Shown: positions 8,775 to 23,352 of the stretch, in pieces
Layout: the number at the start of each line of letters is the position of its first letter
How positions within the stretch are numbered: the stretch's first letter is position 1
From: Lysinibacillus sp. JNUCC-52
Lineage (GTDB): Bacteria; Bacillota; Bacilli; Bacillales_A; Planococcaceae
Direction of reading: 5' to 3'
NCBI RefSeq assembly: GCF_015999545.1
Contig: NZ_CP065546.1
Location: forward strand, 434,001-498,000
Length of the DNA stretch: 64,000 nucleotides
Program-made: the position numbers and the translations under genes
The notes under the pieces: generated by a model
Seen by the model: only the letters and a program-made list of their open reading frames with translations
What the model was told of the DNA's origin: nothing
The model's database searches: none

Positions 8775-9773
8775 TTACAAAAAGTTTGAATGTTGCGCAT
8801 AACTTATGGTAACTTGAGTACCTTTTTCGTTAGATTGGATTGTACTCTGTAGTTCAAGCATTCGGCAAATATCTTCGATGATTCGTAGGCCAGTGCCCTT
8901 TTCCTCCACATTAAACCCAACCCCATTATCTTTAAATATAATTAAGTTTTTTTGCAAAGTGATTTCCAATGTATCGCATGCTGCATGACGCAAAATATTT
9001 TGGAAGATATTATCAAATAATCTGTGCAACCAAATTTCATTACTCTTCCAAAGGAATTTCGTTGAGGAATCGTTTAACACAATCGAGATTTGATTGACTT
9101 TATATAAAAAATTCCACTTTAAAATGATGGTATTGATAAGTTTTGGAACGTCTACTTTTTCCATGATGATATAGGAATTATCAACACGAGATAAGCGCTC
9201 AAAGTCATATTCATTGGATAATTTTGAAATATAGTTTATTTGTTCGTTTAGAGAATTGAAAATATCCTGATGTTGTGAAAAATCATTTTCGATTGTGTAA
9301 AGTTGTAAGCGCATAGCTGTCAAAGGCGTATTAATATCATGGCGCAACTGCGTTAAAAGTTCTAGTTTCATTTGCTCTTGTTGCATTATTTCAATTTCCT
9401 TCGATATCGTCCTGTCAATGAGAAGGTTTACTGCATTGGTTAAATCCCCTAATTCATCATTTCTAGAGTAAGAGATCTTTTGAAGTCTCTTCTTGTCATT
9501 ACTCGCCAACTCCATAATGGTTTGCTTTAATTCATTTATTCGTTTAATTAATGAATTAATGGATTTGGAAAATAATATTGCCAAAGTAAAAAAGCTGACG
9601 ATAAATAAACCTAGCATTATTGGATAGGCTTTTGACTCAAAAAACTGGGTTTCTGTATCATTTGAAAAATAATTATAAATGACGGTTACGATTACATTAA
9701 TCACTACAATAGAAAGAGGAACACTGAATATAACCGATAATAGCAATAGTTGATATTTCTTTTTTAGTTTCAT
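8775..9773 (-). CDS. Sensor histidine kinase
   Basis: A 332-residue membrane kinase: two membrane segments (about residues 9-33 and 50-70) with a very short outside loop, a HAMP-like linker, the phospho-acceptor block RHDINTPLTAMRL, N box DNIFQNILRHA and G boxes FKDNGVGF and GTGLRI. The tiny extracellular loop suggests it senses the membrane or a partner protein. Its start overlaps the response regulator stop (ATGA). The operon also carries an alpha/beta hydrolase. Confidence 0.9.
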   Translation of the reverse strand: MKLKKKYQLLLLSVIFSVPLSIVVINVIVTVIYNYFSNDTETQFFESKAYPIMLGLFIVSFFTLAILFSKSINSLIKRINELKQTIMELASNDKKRLQKISYSRNDELGDLTNAVNLLIDRTISKEIEIMQQEQMKLELLTQLRHDINTPLTAMRLQLYTIENDFSQHQDIFNSLNEQINYISKLSNEYDFERLSRVDNSYIIMEKVDVPKLINTIILKWNFLYKVNQISIVLNDSSTKFLWKSNEIWLHRLFDNIFQNILRHAACDTLEITLQKNLIIFKDNGVGFNVEEKGTGLRIIEDICRMLELQSTIQSNEKGTQVTISYAQHSNFL

Positions 9774-10438
9774 TGTTTGACACGGGTATTCATACGATAC
9801 CCTTCTCCATATACATTTTGAATAATCACACCATCTGTATCGGCAATCTTGTTGCGGAGCTTTTTAATATACACATTAATTAAATTGGGATTACGATCTT
9901 CTAGCTGCCAAAGGTAATCAATGAATTGTTCTTTAGATAAAATAAAATCTGCGTTTTCATAGAGGTAAAAGAATAATTTCTTTTCAATGGCTGTAAATTC
10001 GACTTCTTTATTATTTTGATTATTAACAACACGCTTATGAGTAACATCTATGGATAAATGCTGTATTTGTTTGTGAATTCCGTAAGAAGCAGCTAATCTA
10101 TTTTTTATTCGTATTAATAATTCCCTCGGATCAAATGGCTTCACCATGTAATCTTCTCCAATTTCAAGCCCTCTTAATTTACTATCAATATCACTTCTAG
10201 CCGTTAAAAATAGGATAGGAATATTATGCCCTAACTGATTAATTCGCATGGAAATCTGATACCCGTCCTCGCCTGGTAGCATAATATCCATAATAACAAT
10301 GTCTACTTGCTTAATAACGGTATATAAAGAAGCACCATTTTTTAACCAGATTACTTTATAACCTTCTTTTTGAAGTATATTCTCCAATAAACTTCCAATC
10401 ATTTCATCATCTTCTACAAGTAAAATTGAAAACAACAT
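9770..10438 (-). CDS. OmpR-family response regulator
   Basis: A receiver domain with phospho-acceptor Asp in IMDIMLPGEDGYQ and the conserved Lys in MVKPFDP, followed by a winged-helix DNA-binding domain ending NVYGEGYRM. The reading frame is open 60 bases further upstream, but the homology begins at MLFSILLVEDDE, so I place the start at 10438, which also avoids overlap with the preceding hydrolase gene. A GAGG lies upstream. Confidence 0.88.
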   Translation of the reverse strand: MLFSILLVEDDEMIGSLLENILQKEGYKVIWLKNGASLYTVIKQVDIVIMDIMLPGEDGYQISMRINQLGHNIPILFLTARSDIDSKLRGLEIGEDYMVKPFDPRELLIRIKNRLAASYGIHKQIQHLSIDVTHKRVVNNQNNKEVEFTAIEKKLFFYLYENADFILSKEQFIDYLWQLEDRNPNLINVYIKKLRNKIADTDGVIIQNVYGEGYRMNTRVKQ

Positions 10439-10451
10439 TTTCGTATATTCC

Positions 10452-11426
10452 TCACTTTTTTTCAACCTTCTCTTGCAAGAACTTTTGCGTTTCTTCATAG
10501 ATTTCAGTTGGATAGTACAAGTAAATACTATGCTTGCTTTTTATTTGAATAACATTTGAAACGTCTAACTTCTTTGCAAAATCCTGATAGTCTTTTAGTG
10601 ATGCTTTCGCCGCTTCAGAATTTTTATCAAGGTAAGCATCAATAAATAAAATAGGTGTTGTTTTTGGAATAGGTAATGCGATCGACTTTTTGCTATTAGT
10701 TACGGAATGTAGCATTTCTTGTTCCATATCATTGTTGATTCCCTGTTTATTTGAAATCGCCTTAAATATACTTTTTTCTTTTGAAGTCAGAAAATCTTTC
10801 TCTAAGACGGCTTCGTTATAGGCTAAAGACGGAAACAATCTTTGGAATCCTAATGCACTTAATATAGTTCCTGCCTTCATAAAAGCCTTTTCTACGAAAC
10901 CTACAGGATGTTTTATATATTGAGAAGGTAAACCGATATCTAACGCTACAATCACTTTCACTTCTTTCGGATATTTCTGCGCCCAATAGATAGCTTCGAT
11001 TCCTGAAATAGAGTGTGGTACTAATATATAAGGGGGCTTATTGCCGCTTTTAATTAGTGCTTCCCTCGTTTGTTCAACTATTACATCGATATCTCGATCG
11101 TCGTTAAATACATCACTATACCCATATCCTGCTCTTTCCACAACGGCAATTTTATTTTCTTTAGAGAAATGACGATACAAGCTTTTTAATTCATACATAG
11201 GTGCTGCTACTGCTGAGCCAGCCATAAATACAAATGTCTCTCCGTCTTGACCTTCAGAATAAATATTTATCTTCTTCCCGTTAAAATCGATTAGTTTACC
11301 TGTATTATTCTCTAATAACGATGTCTCTTTATTCTCTTTGAACTTATGGAAGCTAAATACAGAGCCGATAAGCACAATCAATATTGTGAAGAAGCTTATC
11401 AAAAACCACTTTATCATTTTTTTCAT
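10452..11426 (-). CDS. Membrane-anchored alpha/beta hydrolase
   Basis: A 324-residue protein with one N-terminal membrane segment (about residues 5-27) and an alpha/beta-hydrolase fold: oxyanion region FVFMAGSAVAAP, nucleophile elbow PHSISG (G-x-S-x-G replaced by H-S-I-S-G) and a late catalytic His in SKHSIY. It is the first gene of an operon with a two-component system, so it is probably an extracytoplasmic esterase or lipase controlled by, or feeding, that system. Substrate unknown. Confidence 0.82.
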   Translation of the reverse strand: MKKMIKWFLISFFTILIVLIGSVFSFHKFKENKETSLLENNTGKLIDFNGKKINIYSEGQDGETFVFMAGSAVAAPMYELKSLYRHFSKENKIAVVERAGYGYSDVFNDDRDIDVIVEQTREALIKSGNKPPYILVPHSISGIEAIYWAQKYPKEVKVIVALDIGLPSQYIKHPVGFVEKAFMKAGTILSALGFQRLFPSLAYNEAVLEKDFLTSKEKSIFKAISNKQGINNDMEQEMLHSVTNSKKSIALPIPKTTPILFIDAYLDKNSEAAKASLKDYQDFAKKLDVSNVIQIKSKHSIYLYYPTEIYEETQKFLQEKVEKK

Positions 11427-11547
11427 TTTCTACTTACCCCTTTCAATTATTAATACAAGGTTAAAGTAGAAAAATATAATTCTTATAAACTTTTGATAAT
11501 TTTTTAGAAGTTAACAGCTACTGTACTAAAGTTTGTACACACATTAA

Positions 11548-11586
11548 AAAGTCACGAATGCTTTTAAATTAATGATTCGTGACTTT
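11548..11586 (-). terminator. Hairpin, probable second terminator
   Basis: Perfect 12-pair stem AAAGTCACGAAT / ATTCGTGACTTT; on the minus strand it runs into TTTTTAATG. It lies about 190 bp beyond the parC terminator and just upstream of the hydrolase operon, so it probably blocks read-through from parEC. Confidence 0.6.
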
Positions 11587-11775
11587 CCTAGGAGCACTCT
11601 ATAACTGTTCGTTTAAATATATTTCTTCCCTTCCTCTACTTAACTTTAACATAAGTATCCAATTTTAGATTTATGTTTTTATTCAATTAATTTGACCGAT
11701 TGTATAAAAAAGCTAGCAAATTAATTGTGCCTTATTTAACTGCAACACTTATTGAAAATACAGCCCTTATCAAAT

Positions 11776-11804
11776 AAAACCCACGTTCTTTGAATGAACG
11801 TGGG
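11776..11804 (-). terminator. Terminator after parC
   Basis: Minus-strand stem CCCACGTTC / GAACGTGGG followed by TTTTATTTG, 12 bases after the parC stop. Confidence 0.85.
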
Positions 11805-11816
11805 CAAAGTAATTTG

Positions 11817-16293
<4,477 letters not shown>

Positions 16294-16788
16294 TAGCTAG
16301 TGACAGTTATATATATTTTTTTGTTTACGCTATGGCGTCTTGCCTTCTATGAATTTTGTTAAACGATCAGTGTTAGTCCGTTTTCGGATATAAATAACTA
16401 CCACTACCTAAAGTTTACGGCACTAACCACTCTACAAAATCCACAACAGCGTCATAGGTGCTATCTTCATTCAGTCAGCAATAAACGCCAACTTAATGTC
16501 TTACACTCAGCTTTCCAAAAAAAAGGATTGCTAGGCGTTATCTGTTGAATGATGATTTTTTATAGCTTCACATAGAAATTAAAGATAGACTTCTATTCTA
16601 CCAAAGGAATGTGTGATTGACAAAATTGCCATTTTACCTATATTTTAAGAAAGAGCTTAGGTATTGTAACGATAATAGTGTCGAACAACCTAACATAAGC
16701 TATTATAAGCTTGTGACTTTTGAAATCATGGTAATTAGTTTCCTTTTGTATTGAATTCAAGGCTCATGATGAAATCTCCTTCATAACA
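16294..16788. other. Intergenic between parE and plsY, no supported gene
   Basis: About 500 bp with scattered stops in all frames. It contains a plus-strand TTGACA near 16617 with a TATATT-like -10, a possible distal plsY promoter. I see no RNA gene that I can defend. Confidence 0.45.
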
Positions 16789-16817
16789 TTGTAGATTAAA
16801 AAGAAAAAGTGTAAAAT
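16789..16817 (+). promoter_or_regulatory. plsY promoter
   Basis: -35 TTGTAG (16789-16794) and -10 TAAAAT (16812-16817), spacing 17, about 55 bp before the plsY start. Confidence 0.6.
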
Positions 16818-16873
16818 ACTTGTTACAAACTATTAGTACCAAGTGTTATTATTTGGATGAAAGGAGTCCATCT

Positions 16874-17476
16874 ATGTTAAACGGACTTATTATTTTATGT
16901 GCCTATCTCATCGGCTCTATACCTTCAGGGTTATGGATTGGCAAAATATTTTACAAAACAGATATTCGCGAGCATGGTAGTGGCAATTTGGGAGCTACCA
17001 ATACTTTCCGTATATTAGGAAAAAAAGCAGGTTTAGTTGTAACAATCATGGATATTTTAAAGGGAACTGCTGCTGTGTTATTAGTGACACTACCAATCTT
17101 CTCTGATGTCACAATCCATGGATTGATTTTAGGTCTTGTTGCAGTTATTGGTCATATGTTCCCTATTTTTGCAAGTTTCCGTGGCGGAAAAGCTGTTGCC
17201 ACATCAGCTGGCGTCCTACTAGGCTATTCTTGGCCACTATTCATTTTACTATTCATTGCATTTATCGTAACGTTAAAGCTTACGAAAATTGTTAGCCTAA
17301 CATCGATGATTGCAGCACTTGTAGCTTTAATTTATTCGATTATTTATTATTTTGTGACAGGCGATTTTGCATTGGTGATATTAGTAGCATTTTTATTTAT
17401 CTTTATTGTTTATCGTCACCGAGCTAATATTACGCGCATTAAAAATGGTACTGAACCAAAAGTAAAATGGCTTTAA
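16874..17476 (+). CDS. plsY: Acyl-phosphate glycerol-3-phosphate acyltransferase
   Basis: A 200-residue membrane protein with five or six helices. It carries the three PlsY motifs: [24 protein letters not shown] and [13 protein letters not shown]. It makes lysophosphatidic acid from acyl-phosphate in the membrane. The frame is open 54 bases further upstream, but AAAGGAG precedes the ATG at 16874 and homology starts there. The B. subtilis plsY (yneS) gene also neighbours parEC. Confidence 0.94.
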   Translation: MLNGLIILCAYLIGSIPSGLWIGKIFYKTDIREHGSGNLGATNTFRILGKKAGLVVTIMDILKGTAAVLLVTLPIFSDVTIHGLILGLVAVIGHMFPIFASFRGGKAVATSAGVLLGYSWPLFILLFIAFIVTLKLTKIVSLTSMIAALVALIYSIIYYFVTGDFALVILVAFLFIFIVYRHRANITRIKNGTEPKVKWL

Positions 17477-17494
17477 CTTGAAAGGAGTTCGCAC

Positions 17495-17785
17495 ATGAAT
17501 ATCGCACTGACAGATGAAGCTCTTCAATGGTTTAAAAATGAAATGGAAGTCGTAACAGGCGATACCATTCGCTTTTATGCAAGATATGGTGGTTCAAGCC
17601 CATTCCATGAAGGATTTTCTCTTGGGATGACTCGCGAAGAACCTCTTGAAATAGGTGTTCAAACAGTAATTGATGGTGTAACCTACTATATCGATGAGAA
17701 AGATTTATGGTTTTTTAACGATTATAACTTACACATTGACGTTGACAAACAACTTTACGAATTAAAATACGACTATTTAAAATAG
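17495..17785 (+). CDS. HesB/IscA-like protein, YneR family
   Basis: A 96-residue protein of the HesB-like (iron-sulfur cluster biogenesis) superfamily, beginning MNIALTDEALQWFKNEM. The cysteines used for metal binding in classical IscA are absent, as in YneR, so an Fe-S role is doubtful. GGAG precedes the start. It follows plsY by 18 bp and shares its terminator, as in B. subtilis where yneR neighbours plsY. Confidence 0.85.
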   Translation: MNIALTDEALQWFKNEMEVVTGDTIRFYARYGGSSPFHEGFSLGMTREEPLEIGVQTVIDGVTYYIDEKDLWFFNDYNLHIDVDKQLYELKYDYLK

Positions 17786-17829
17786 AACAGTGATTCCTTT
17801 CATTTAACGGAAAGGAATTACTGTTTTTC
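17786..17829 (+). terminator. Terminator after HesB-like gene
   Basis: Long stem AACAGTGATTCCTTTC / GAAAGGAATTACTGTT with an internal mismatch, followed by TTTTT. Confidence 0.85.
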
Positions 17830-17922
17830 ATTTTGTGTAGAATCTTTAGTTTGTACGAATTGGTTTAGCTCTTCGTAAAATTGACCATCCTCTAACTAGT
17901 CAATCTATGAGGAGGAATCATA

Positions 17923-19470
17923 ATGCCCGTTTCAGAAAACAACAATACCTCCCAACAGCAAAATCCTTCAACGAATTTACTGCACACTTCTCTTTCAGAA
18001 AATATTTTTACGATTAAAGAAGCTCTTGGTAATAGCAACGATGTAATTATTCGTGAAATTACACTAGACAAATTAAATAATCAATCAATCGCGTTAATTA
18101 ACATTGATGGCATATCCGATAAAAATGTGATTACAGACTTTATATTAGAAGATTTGATGCTTGAAATTGACAATGGATTTAAGAATAAAGTAACCAACAT
18201 AAACGACTATATAAAAAAGCAATGCTTAGCGGTAGGCGGTGCAAAGGATATTTTAGATTTCACCGCATTTTTTGCCTCCATCCTAAATGGTGAAACAGTC
18301 ATTCTATTAGAGGGCCAATCGGTTGCGATTGCGACAGACACCAAAAGCGCAAAAGATAGAGCTGTCACTGAGCCACAAACAGAGTCCGTAATTAGAGGGC
18401 CAAGAGAGTCTTTTACTGAAACCTTGCGTACAAATACAGCACTCATCCGTCGAAAGATTAAAAGTCCTGACCTTTGGATAAAATCTCGAATTATTGGAGA
18501 GGTAACGCAAACAGACGTAGCTGTTATGTATATAAATGGCATTGCCAATGACAAAATTGTCCAAGAGGTGTTAGATCGTTTAGATAATATTGTCATTGAT
18601 GGCGTATTAGAAACCGGCTATTTAGAGGATTTTATTCAAGACTCTAAATTCTCTTTATTTCCAATGATTTATAATACTGAGCGCCCAGATGTCGTTGCAG
18701 CAGAGTTGTTAGAAGGTAAAATAGCAATATTAGTGGATGGAACCCCCCTTGTACTAACCGTTCCAGTAATATTCACATCTTTTTTACAGGCTGCAGAAGA
18801 TTATTACCAAAATTGGATTATTAGTTCATTAATTCGACTTTTACGTTTTTTTGGTATTTGTCTTGCATTAGTAATGCCTTCCCTATATGTAGCTATTACT
18901 ACCTTTCATCAAGAAATGCTTCCAACGGCAATGCTTATTAGTATCGCTTCACAGCGAGAAGGTGTGCCCTTTCCCGCTGTAGTAGAAGCACTAATTATGG
19001 AGATTGCATTTGAAATTTTGCGTGAAGCAGGTCTTCGAATGCCTAGAACGATTGGTCCAGCAGTTTCCATTGTAGGGACATTAGTAATTGGTCAAGCAGC
19101 CGTGGAAGCGGGCATAGTATCAGCTGTAATGGTCATTATTGTTGCATTAACAGCCATTTGTAGCTTTCTTTTTCCTTCCTATGGCTTATCAAATACGATT
19201 CGTGTTCTACGTTTCCCATTGATGATTTTAGCCGCGATGTTTGGTTTATTTGGCGTTATGTTTGGCATTATGATGATTATTCTTCACTTATGTAGTTTAC
19301 GTTCATTTGGCGTTCCGTATATGAGTCCTTTTGGGCCACTAATTATGAAAGATCAAAAAGATGCAATGATCTTGTTCCCACGTAGAGATTTACTCACAAG
19401 ACCGAGGCTGTTCAGTCAAAAAAATAAAGTTAGAGAACAACGATATCACGAAGGAAAAAAAAGAAATTAA
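17923..19470 (+). CDS. Spore germinant receptor subunit A (GerA family)
   Basis: A 515-residue protein: soluble N-terminal domain (about 1-290) with the family block VIRGPRESFTETLRTNTALIRRKIKSP (residues about 156-182) and a membrane domain with about five helices (about 295-470). GerA-type subunits sit in the spore inner membrane and, with B and C subunits, sense germinants and trigger germination. First gene of a four-gene operon; AGGAGG lies 8 bases before the ATG. Confidence 0.93.
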   Translation: MPVSENNNTSQQQNPSTNLLHTSLSENIFTIKEALGNSNDVIIREITLDKLNNQSIALINIDGISDKNVITDFILEDLMLEIDNGFKNKVTNINDYIKKQCLAVGGAKDILDFTAFFASILNGETVILLEGQSVAIATDTKSAKDRAVTEPQTESVIRGPRESFTETLRTNTALIRRKIKSPDLWIKSRIIGEVTQTDVAVMYINGIANDKIVQEVLDRLDNIVIDGVLETGYLEDFIQDSKFSLFPMIYNTERPDVVAAELLEGKIAILVDGTPLVLTVPVIFTSFLQAAEDYYQNWIISSLIRLLRFFGICLALVMPSLYVAITTFHQEMLPTAMLISIASQREGVPFPAVVEALIMEIAFEILREAGLRMPRTIGPAVSIVGTLVIGQAAVEAGIVSAVMVIIVALTAICSFLFPSYGLSNTIRVLRFPLMILAAMFGLFGVMFGIMMIILHLCSLRSFGVPYMSPFGPLIMKDQKDAMILFPRRDLLTRPRLFSQKNKVREQRYHEGKKRN

Positions 19471-19497
19471 CAATAATGTGTAAATGAGGAATACGTC

Positions 19498-20694
19498 ATG
19501 TCAAAAATTAAGATGATTTTGTTATTGTTCATCCTCACTTTATTATTAAGTGGTTGCTGGAGTAAGCGAGAGTTAAACGAATTAGCAATTGTCGTTGCAC
19601 TTGGTGTAGATAAAATAGATGATGAATATGAAATTTCTATCCAAGTTGTTGATACTAGTGAAATTTCTTCAAAGCAACCTTCTAGCGGACGATCACCTGT
19701 AGTCACTTATAATTCGAAGGGAAAAAGTGTATTTGAAGCAATTCGAAGAATGACGACTTTAACACCACGGAGACCTTATTTTGCTCATTTACAAATGGTA
19801 GTTATCGGAGAAAAATTAGCTGAGGAAGGAATAAACGAACCACTAGACTTTATCGCAAGAGATCATGAATTTCGAAATGATTTTGATGTTATCATAACGC
19901 ATGATTCAACAGCAAAAGAAGTGCTCAACGTCTTAACCCCGATTGAAAAAATGCCTGCCAATAAATTGTTAAATTCAATTAAGGTATCCGAAAAATCTTG
20001 GGGTTCCACATTATCTGTTAATACAGACGAACTACTAAATACCCTTAGTAGCAAAGAAAAAAGTGCTGTTTTATCGGTTGTTGAAATAGAAGGAGATACA
20101 AAATTAGGAATAGATCAAACAAATGTAGAAAGAATTACAACGCCCGTTATTTTAAAATATATTGGTATAGCTGTTTTTAAAGAAGATAAATTGATAGGGA
20201 TTTTATCCGAAGAGGAAAGTATTTACTATAATTTTTTAAATAACAAAATTGAAAGTACGGTAGAAGTTCTTTCTTGCCCTGATGGTGGAGAGTTGTCGAC
20301 CGAAATTACAAAATCGACATCTAATATTAAGGGAACTTTTAAAAATGGCATTCCAAAAATAACAATAAAAATTGATATTACACAAAATATTGGCGAAGTA
20401 AATTGTCCCATTAATTTAACTAAAGACAAAAGCATTCATTATATTAATAAAAAGACCGAAGAACGTATAAAAGAACAAACGAAAAAAACACTAGATACGA
20501 TTCAAAAAAATTATAAACTCGATATATTAGGCTTTGGGGAAGCACTCCATCGGAAAGATCCTAAAAAATGGGAGAAAACAAAAAAAGAATGGTCTACAAT
20601 ATATCCCGAGGTAGCTGTCAATATCGAAGTCAATGTGGCTACACAAGGATTAGGAACAATCCAAAATTCATTATTGCACAATTCAAAGGAGTAG
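19498..20694 (+). CDS. Spore germinant receptor lipoprotein subunit C (Ger(x)C)
   Basis: A 398-residue lipoprotein with lipobox LLSGC (Cys20), followed by WSKRELNELAIVVALGVDK, the usual Ger(x)C opening. It forms the outer-leaflet lipoprotein of the germinant receptor. The order A-C-small-B differs from classical gerA-B-C but is common in Bacillales. The ribosome site is GAGG, 8 bases upstream. Confidence 0.92.
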   Translation: MSKIKMILLLFILTLLLSGCWSKRELNELAIVVALGVDKIDDEYEISIQVVDTSEISSKQPSSGRSPVVTYNSKGKSVFEAIRRMTTLTPRRPYFAHLQMVVIGEKLAEEGINEPLDFIARDHEFRNDFDVIITHDSTAKEVLNVLTPIEKMPANKLLNSIKVSEKSWGSTLSVNTDELLNTLSSKEKSAVLSVVEIEGDTKLGIDQTNVERITTPVILKYIGIAVFKEDKLIGILSEEESIYYNFLNNKIESTVEVLSCPDGGELSTEITKSTSNIKGTFKNGIPKITIKIDITQNIGEVNCPINLTKDKSIHYINKKTEERIKEQTKKTLDTIQKNYKLDILGFGEALHRKDPKKWEKTKKEWSTIYPEVAVNIEVNVATQGLGTIQNSLLHNSKE

Positions 20695-20700
20695 CTAGCG

Positions 20701-20934
20701 ATGTTTATAACGATTGTTTTCGTAGTATTTTCTTTGGCCATTGCTTACAGTGTCATTCCTAATTTAAAGAAAAAAGGCGAAAAAAAAACAATTATCGTCT
20801 TTTCTATTATATTAAGCATAGGAGCGGCATTAAATATTGCCATTGGATTAAAAAAGAACATTCCCAGCCCTTTAGATTTCATTACATTTATTTTAACGCC
20901 CCTTAGAAAATTGTTACTTACACTTTTTCAATAA
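20701..20934 (+). CDS. Small membrane protein of the ger operon
   Basis: A 77-residue protein with two hydrophobic helices (about 1-18 and 30-48), preceded by GGAG with suitable spacing, located 6 bp after the C-subunit gene and 26 bp before the B-subunit gene. Small membrane proteins of this type (GerD/GerKD-like) occur in some receptor operons and can tune germination; function here is inferred from position only. Confidence 0.75.
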   Translation: MFITIVFVVFSLAIAYSVIPNLKKKGEKKTIIVFSIILSIGAALNIAIGLKKNIPSPLDFITFILTPLRKLLLTLFQ

Positions 20935-20960
20935 AAAATGAAAAGAAAGGGTAGTGTACG

Positions 20961-22226
20961 ATGGATAAACAACTCATTAGCGCAAGACAATTTACAGTCA
21001 TTACCCTTCTCTATTCAATTGGAACAGCTATATTAATTGTGCCAGCAAGTATTACAGAAAAACTCAGCCAGGATGCGTGGATTGGAGCGGCTATTGGTGT
21101 ACTATTAAGCATTTTATTAATAAAGCTCTTTGTATCATTAGGAAATCAAACTCCAAACCTTACGTTTATTGAAGCAAATGGAAAAATTTTTGGCAAATTC
21201 ATCGGTACTTTGACATCGCTTTGTTTTATGTCTTTAACCTTTTTTTCAGCAGGCGAATTATTATATTTCATCGGAATTTTTATGCAAACGGAAGTGATGC
21301 CCGAAACACCTACTCTGACCTTTGCAGTTTTATTTACGATTATTATCGTTTTCGCGTCGTATTTAGGGATTGAAGTTTTTGCACGTTCTGTGGAAATACT
21401 ATTTCCAATATTTATGTTAATTTTTATTATTTTTATTATTTGTATTTCCCCTCAAATCAATATAGAAAATATTATGCCAGTCTATGAAACAGACACAAAA
21501 CCATTAATCGTCGGTACGCTAAACTTTACGAGTGTTTTTTCTTTCCCACTTGCTGTGTTGCTTATGTTTTTCCCTTCTGGAGTCAATGTACATAAAGCAG
21601 CTCAAAAAGGATATTATATCGGCACACTACTAGGCGGAATTGTCTTAATTCTTATTATTACCCTTTCAACACTCGTTCTTGGCTCAACTAATACATCAAT
21701 TAAGACATTTCCAAGCTATGCGCTAGCTCAAAGGATTTCGATAGGTAATTTTTTCCAACGAGTGGAAATTATCATGGCTGTTATGTGGATTATATCCATT
21801 TACATTCGGACATTTATTTATTTTTACGCAACGGTACTTGGCATAGGACAAATATTTAAAATAAAAGATCCTCGCCCACTCATTTTACCACTTGGATTAT
21901 GTATGGTTGCACTGGCTCAAATTGCTCACCCGAATATCGTCCATTCTAATAATTATAATGAGAATATTTGGCCGTTGTATTCAGGATTATTAACTGTTTT
22001 ACTTCCATTGTTGTTACTAACAGTCGCAAAAGTTCGCAAAATAAAAAAGAAAGAAGACAGTCAAAGCTCTTCTAGTAATCAGCAAGAATCTCAAGAACAA
22101 CAATCAAAAGACAAGCAAAATTCAAAAGAACAACAAGAATCAAAAGTGCAGCAAACTCCAAAAGAACAACAAGAATCGAAAGCGCAGCAAGATGCGACCA
22201 AACCAAACTCGTCCGAATCTCAATAA
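20961..22226 (+). CDS. Spore germinant receptor subunit B, with Q/K/E/S-rich tail
   Basis: A 421-residue APC-superfamily permease of the GerAB/GerXB family (starting QLISARQFTVITLLYSIGTA, about ten helices). GerB subunits bind the germinant. After residue 360 comes a low-complexity tail of about 60 residues with repeats such as KEQQESK and QQ-K-Q, much longer than the usual short tail. Last gene of the operon, followed by a terminator. Confidence 0.92.
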   Translation: MDKQLISARQFTVITLLYSIGTAILIVPASITEKLSQDAWIGAAIGVLLSILLIKLFVSLGNQTPNLTFIEANGKIFGKFIGTLTSLCFMSLTFFSAGELLYFIGIFMQTEVMPETPTLTFAVLFTIIIVFASYLGIEVFARSVEILFPIFMLIFIIFIICISPQINIENIMPVYETDTKPLIVGTLNFTSVFSFPLAVLLMFFPSGVNVHKAAQKGYYIGTLLGGIVLILIITLSTLVLGSTNTSIKTFPSYALAQRISIGNFFQRVEIIMAVMWIISIYIRTFIYFYATVLGIGQIFKIKDPRPLILPLGLCMVALAQIAHPNIVHSNNYNENIWPLYSGLLTVLLPLLLLTVAKVRKIKKKEDSQSSSSNQQESQEQQSKDKQNSKEQQESKVQQTPKEQQESKAQQDATKPNSSESQ

Positions 22227-22235
22227 GTTAACAAC

Positions 22236-22277
22236 AAAAACCACATTTCTCACTTTTAATGAGAAATGTGGTTTTTC
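22236..22277 (+). terminator. Bidirectional terminator between ger operon and metAA
   Basis: Perfect stem AAAAACCACATTTCTCA / TGAGAAATGTGGTTTTT, with A/T runs on both sides, serving the convergent genes. Confidence 0.9.
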
Positions 22278-22309
22278 TAACTGTAAAACGGTATGTTAAT
22301 TGTCCCATA

Positions 22310-23245
22310 TTAAATATGGTATTCAATCTCATCAACAAAATCCCATTCGTACGGTGTTTCCTGATAAACATAATAGTTAAGCCAATTTGAAAATAGTAAA
22401 TGCGTATGTGCTCGCCATGTATTGATCGGCTCATTAGAAGGATTATTATTCGGGAAATAGTTAACAGGAATCGCAATATCAATTCCTTTTTCAACATCAC
22501 GGTAATATTCATCAGCTAATGTTGTCGCGTCGTATTCTAAGTGACCTGTAATCATTATGTTCTTATTATCCTTTGACTGCACGATAAAGACGCCAGCATC
22601 TTCTGAATAGGACAGTAAGCGTAAATCTGGGTGCTTACGTACTTCATCAATGGAAACCGATGTATAGCGTGAATGTGGTGCTGTAAATAAGTCACTAAAG
22701 CCGCGCACTAAATCGACCGTTAAATCGGTAATTACATGTGAATAGACGCCAGAACATTTTTCTGGTAGCTCAAATTTACCGATACCGTAATGGTGATATA
22801 GTGCAGCTTGTGCCCCCCAACATATATGCATTACGGACGTAACATTTTTCACAGACCAATCCATTATTTCTGAAATTTCTTCCCAATAATTCACTTCTTC
22901 AAATGCCATTTTTTCAACAGGCGCACCCGTAATAATCATACCGTCAAAGCGGCGATGGCGAATTTCTTTAAATGTCGAGTAAAATAGCTGTAAATGTGAT
23001 TTACTCACGTTTTTAGACTCATGTGTTGCTGTATTTAAAAATGTAATATTCACTTGTAATGGTGTATTACCGAGCAATCGCAGTAATTGTAGCTCTGTTT
23101 TTTCTTTTTCTGGCATTAAATTAAAAATTAAAATATTTAAAGGACGAATTTGTTGCGTTTTAGCGCGGTCTTCTTCCATAACGAATATTTTTTCCCCACG
23201 TAAATGTTCTCCAGCTGGTAAGTTTTTCGGAATATTAATAGGCAT
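22310..23245 (-). CDS. metAA: Homoserine O-acetyltransferase, MetA family
   Basis: A 311-residue MetA-type acyltransferase. The catalytic Cys142 lies in [16 protein letters not shown], with HSRYTSV further on. Residue 111 is Glu (GAPVEKMAF); in characterised family members Glu at this place goes with acetyl-CoA use and Gly (E. coli) with succinyl-CoA, so I call an acetyltransferase. It starts methionine synthesis from homoserine. It is controlled by a SAM-I riboswitch just upstream. Confidence 0.93.
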   Translation of the reverse strand: MPINIPKNLPAGEHLRGEKIFVMEEDRAKTQQIRPLNILIFNLMPEKEKTELQLLRLLGNTPLQVNITFLNTATHESKNVSKSHLQLFYSTFKEIRHRRFDGMIITGAPVEKMAFEEVNYWEEISEIMDWSVKNVTSVMHICWGAQAALYHHYGIGKFELPEKCSGVYSHVITDLTVDLVRGFSDLFTAPHSRYTSVSIDEVRKHPDLRLLSYSEDAGVFIVQSKDNKNIMITGHLEYDATTLADEYYRDVEKGIDIAIPVNYFPNNNPSNEPINTWRAHTHLLFSNWLNYYVYQETPYEWDFVDEIEYHI

Positions 23246-23300
23246 GCTGTATTCCCCTTTTCTTTAATTTTTTCTCTCTATCTATTTAAAAATTAAAAAA

Positions 23301-23336
23301 TCCCCCTCATTCCATTAGAGCAAGAATGAGAAGGAT
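23301..23336 (-). terminator. SAM riboswitch terminator
   Basis: Minus-strand stem TCCTTCTCATTC / GAATGAGGGGGA followed by TTTTTT, between the SAM aptamer and metAA. Confidence 0.8.
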
Positions 23337-23352
23337 AATTATCACGTTCACT

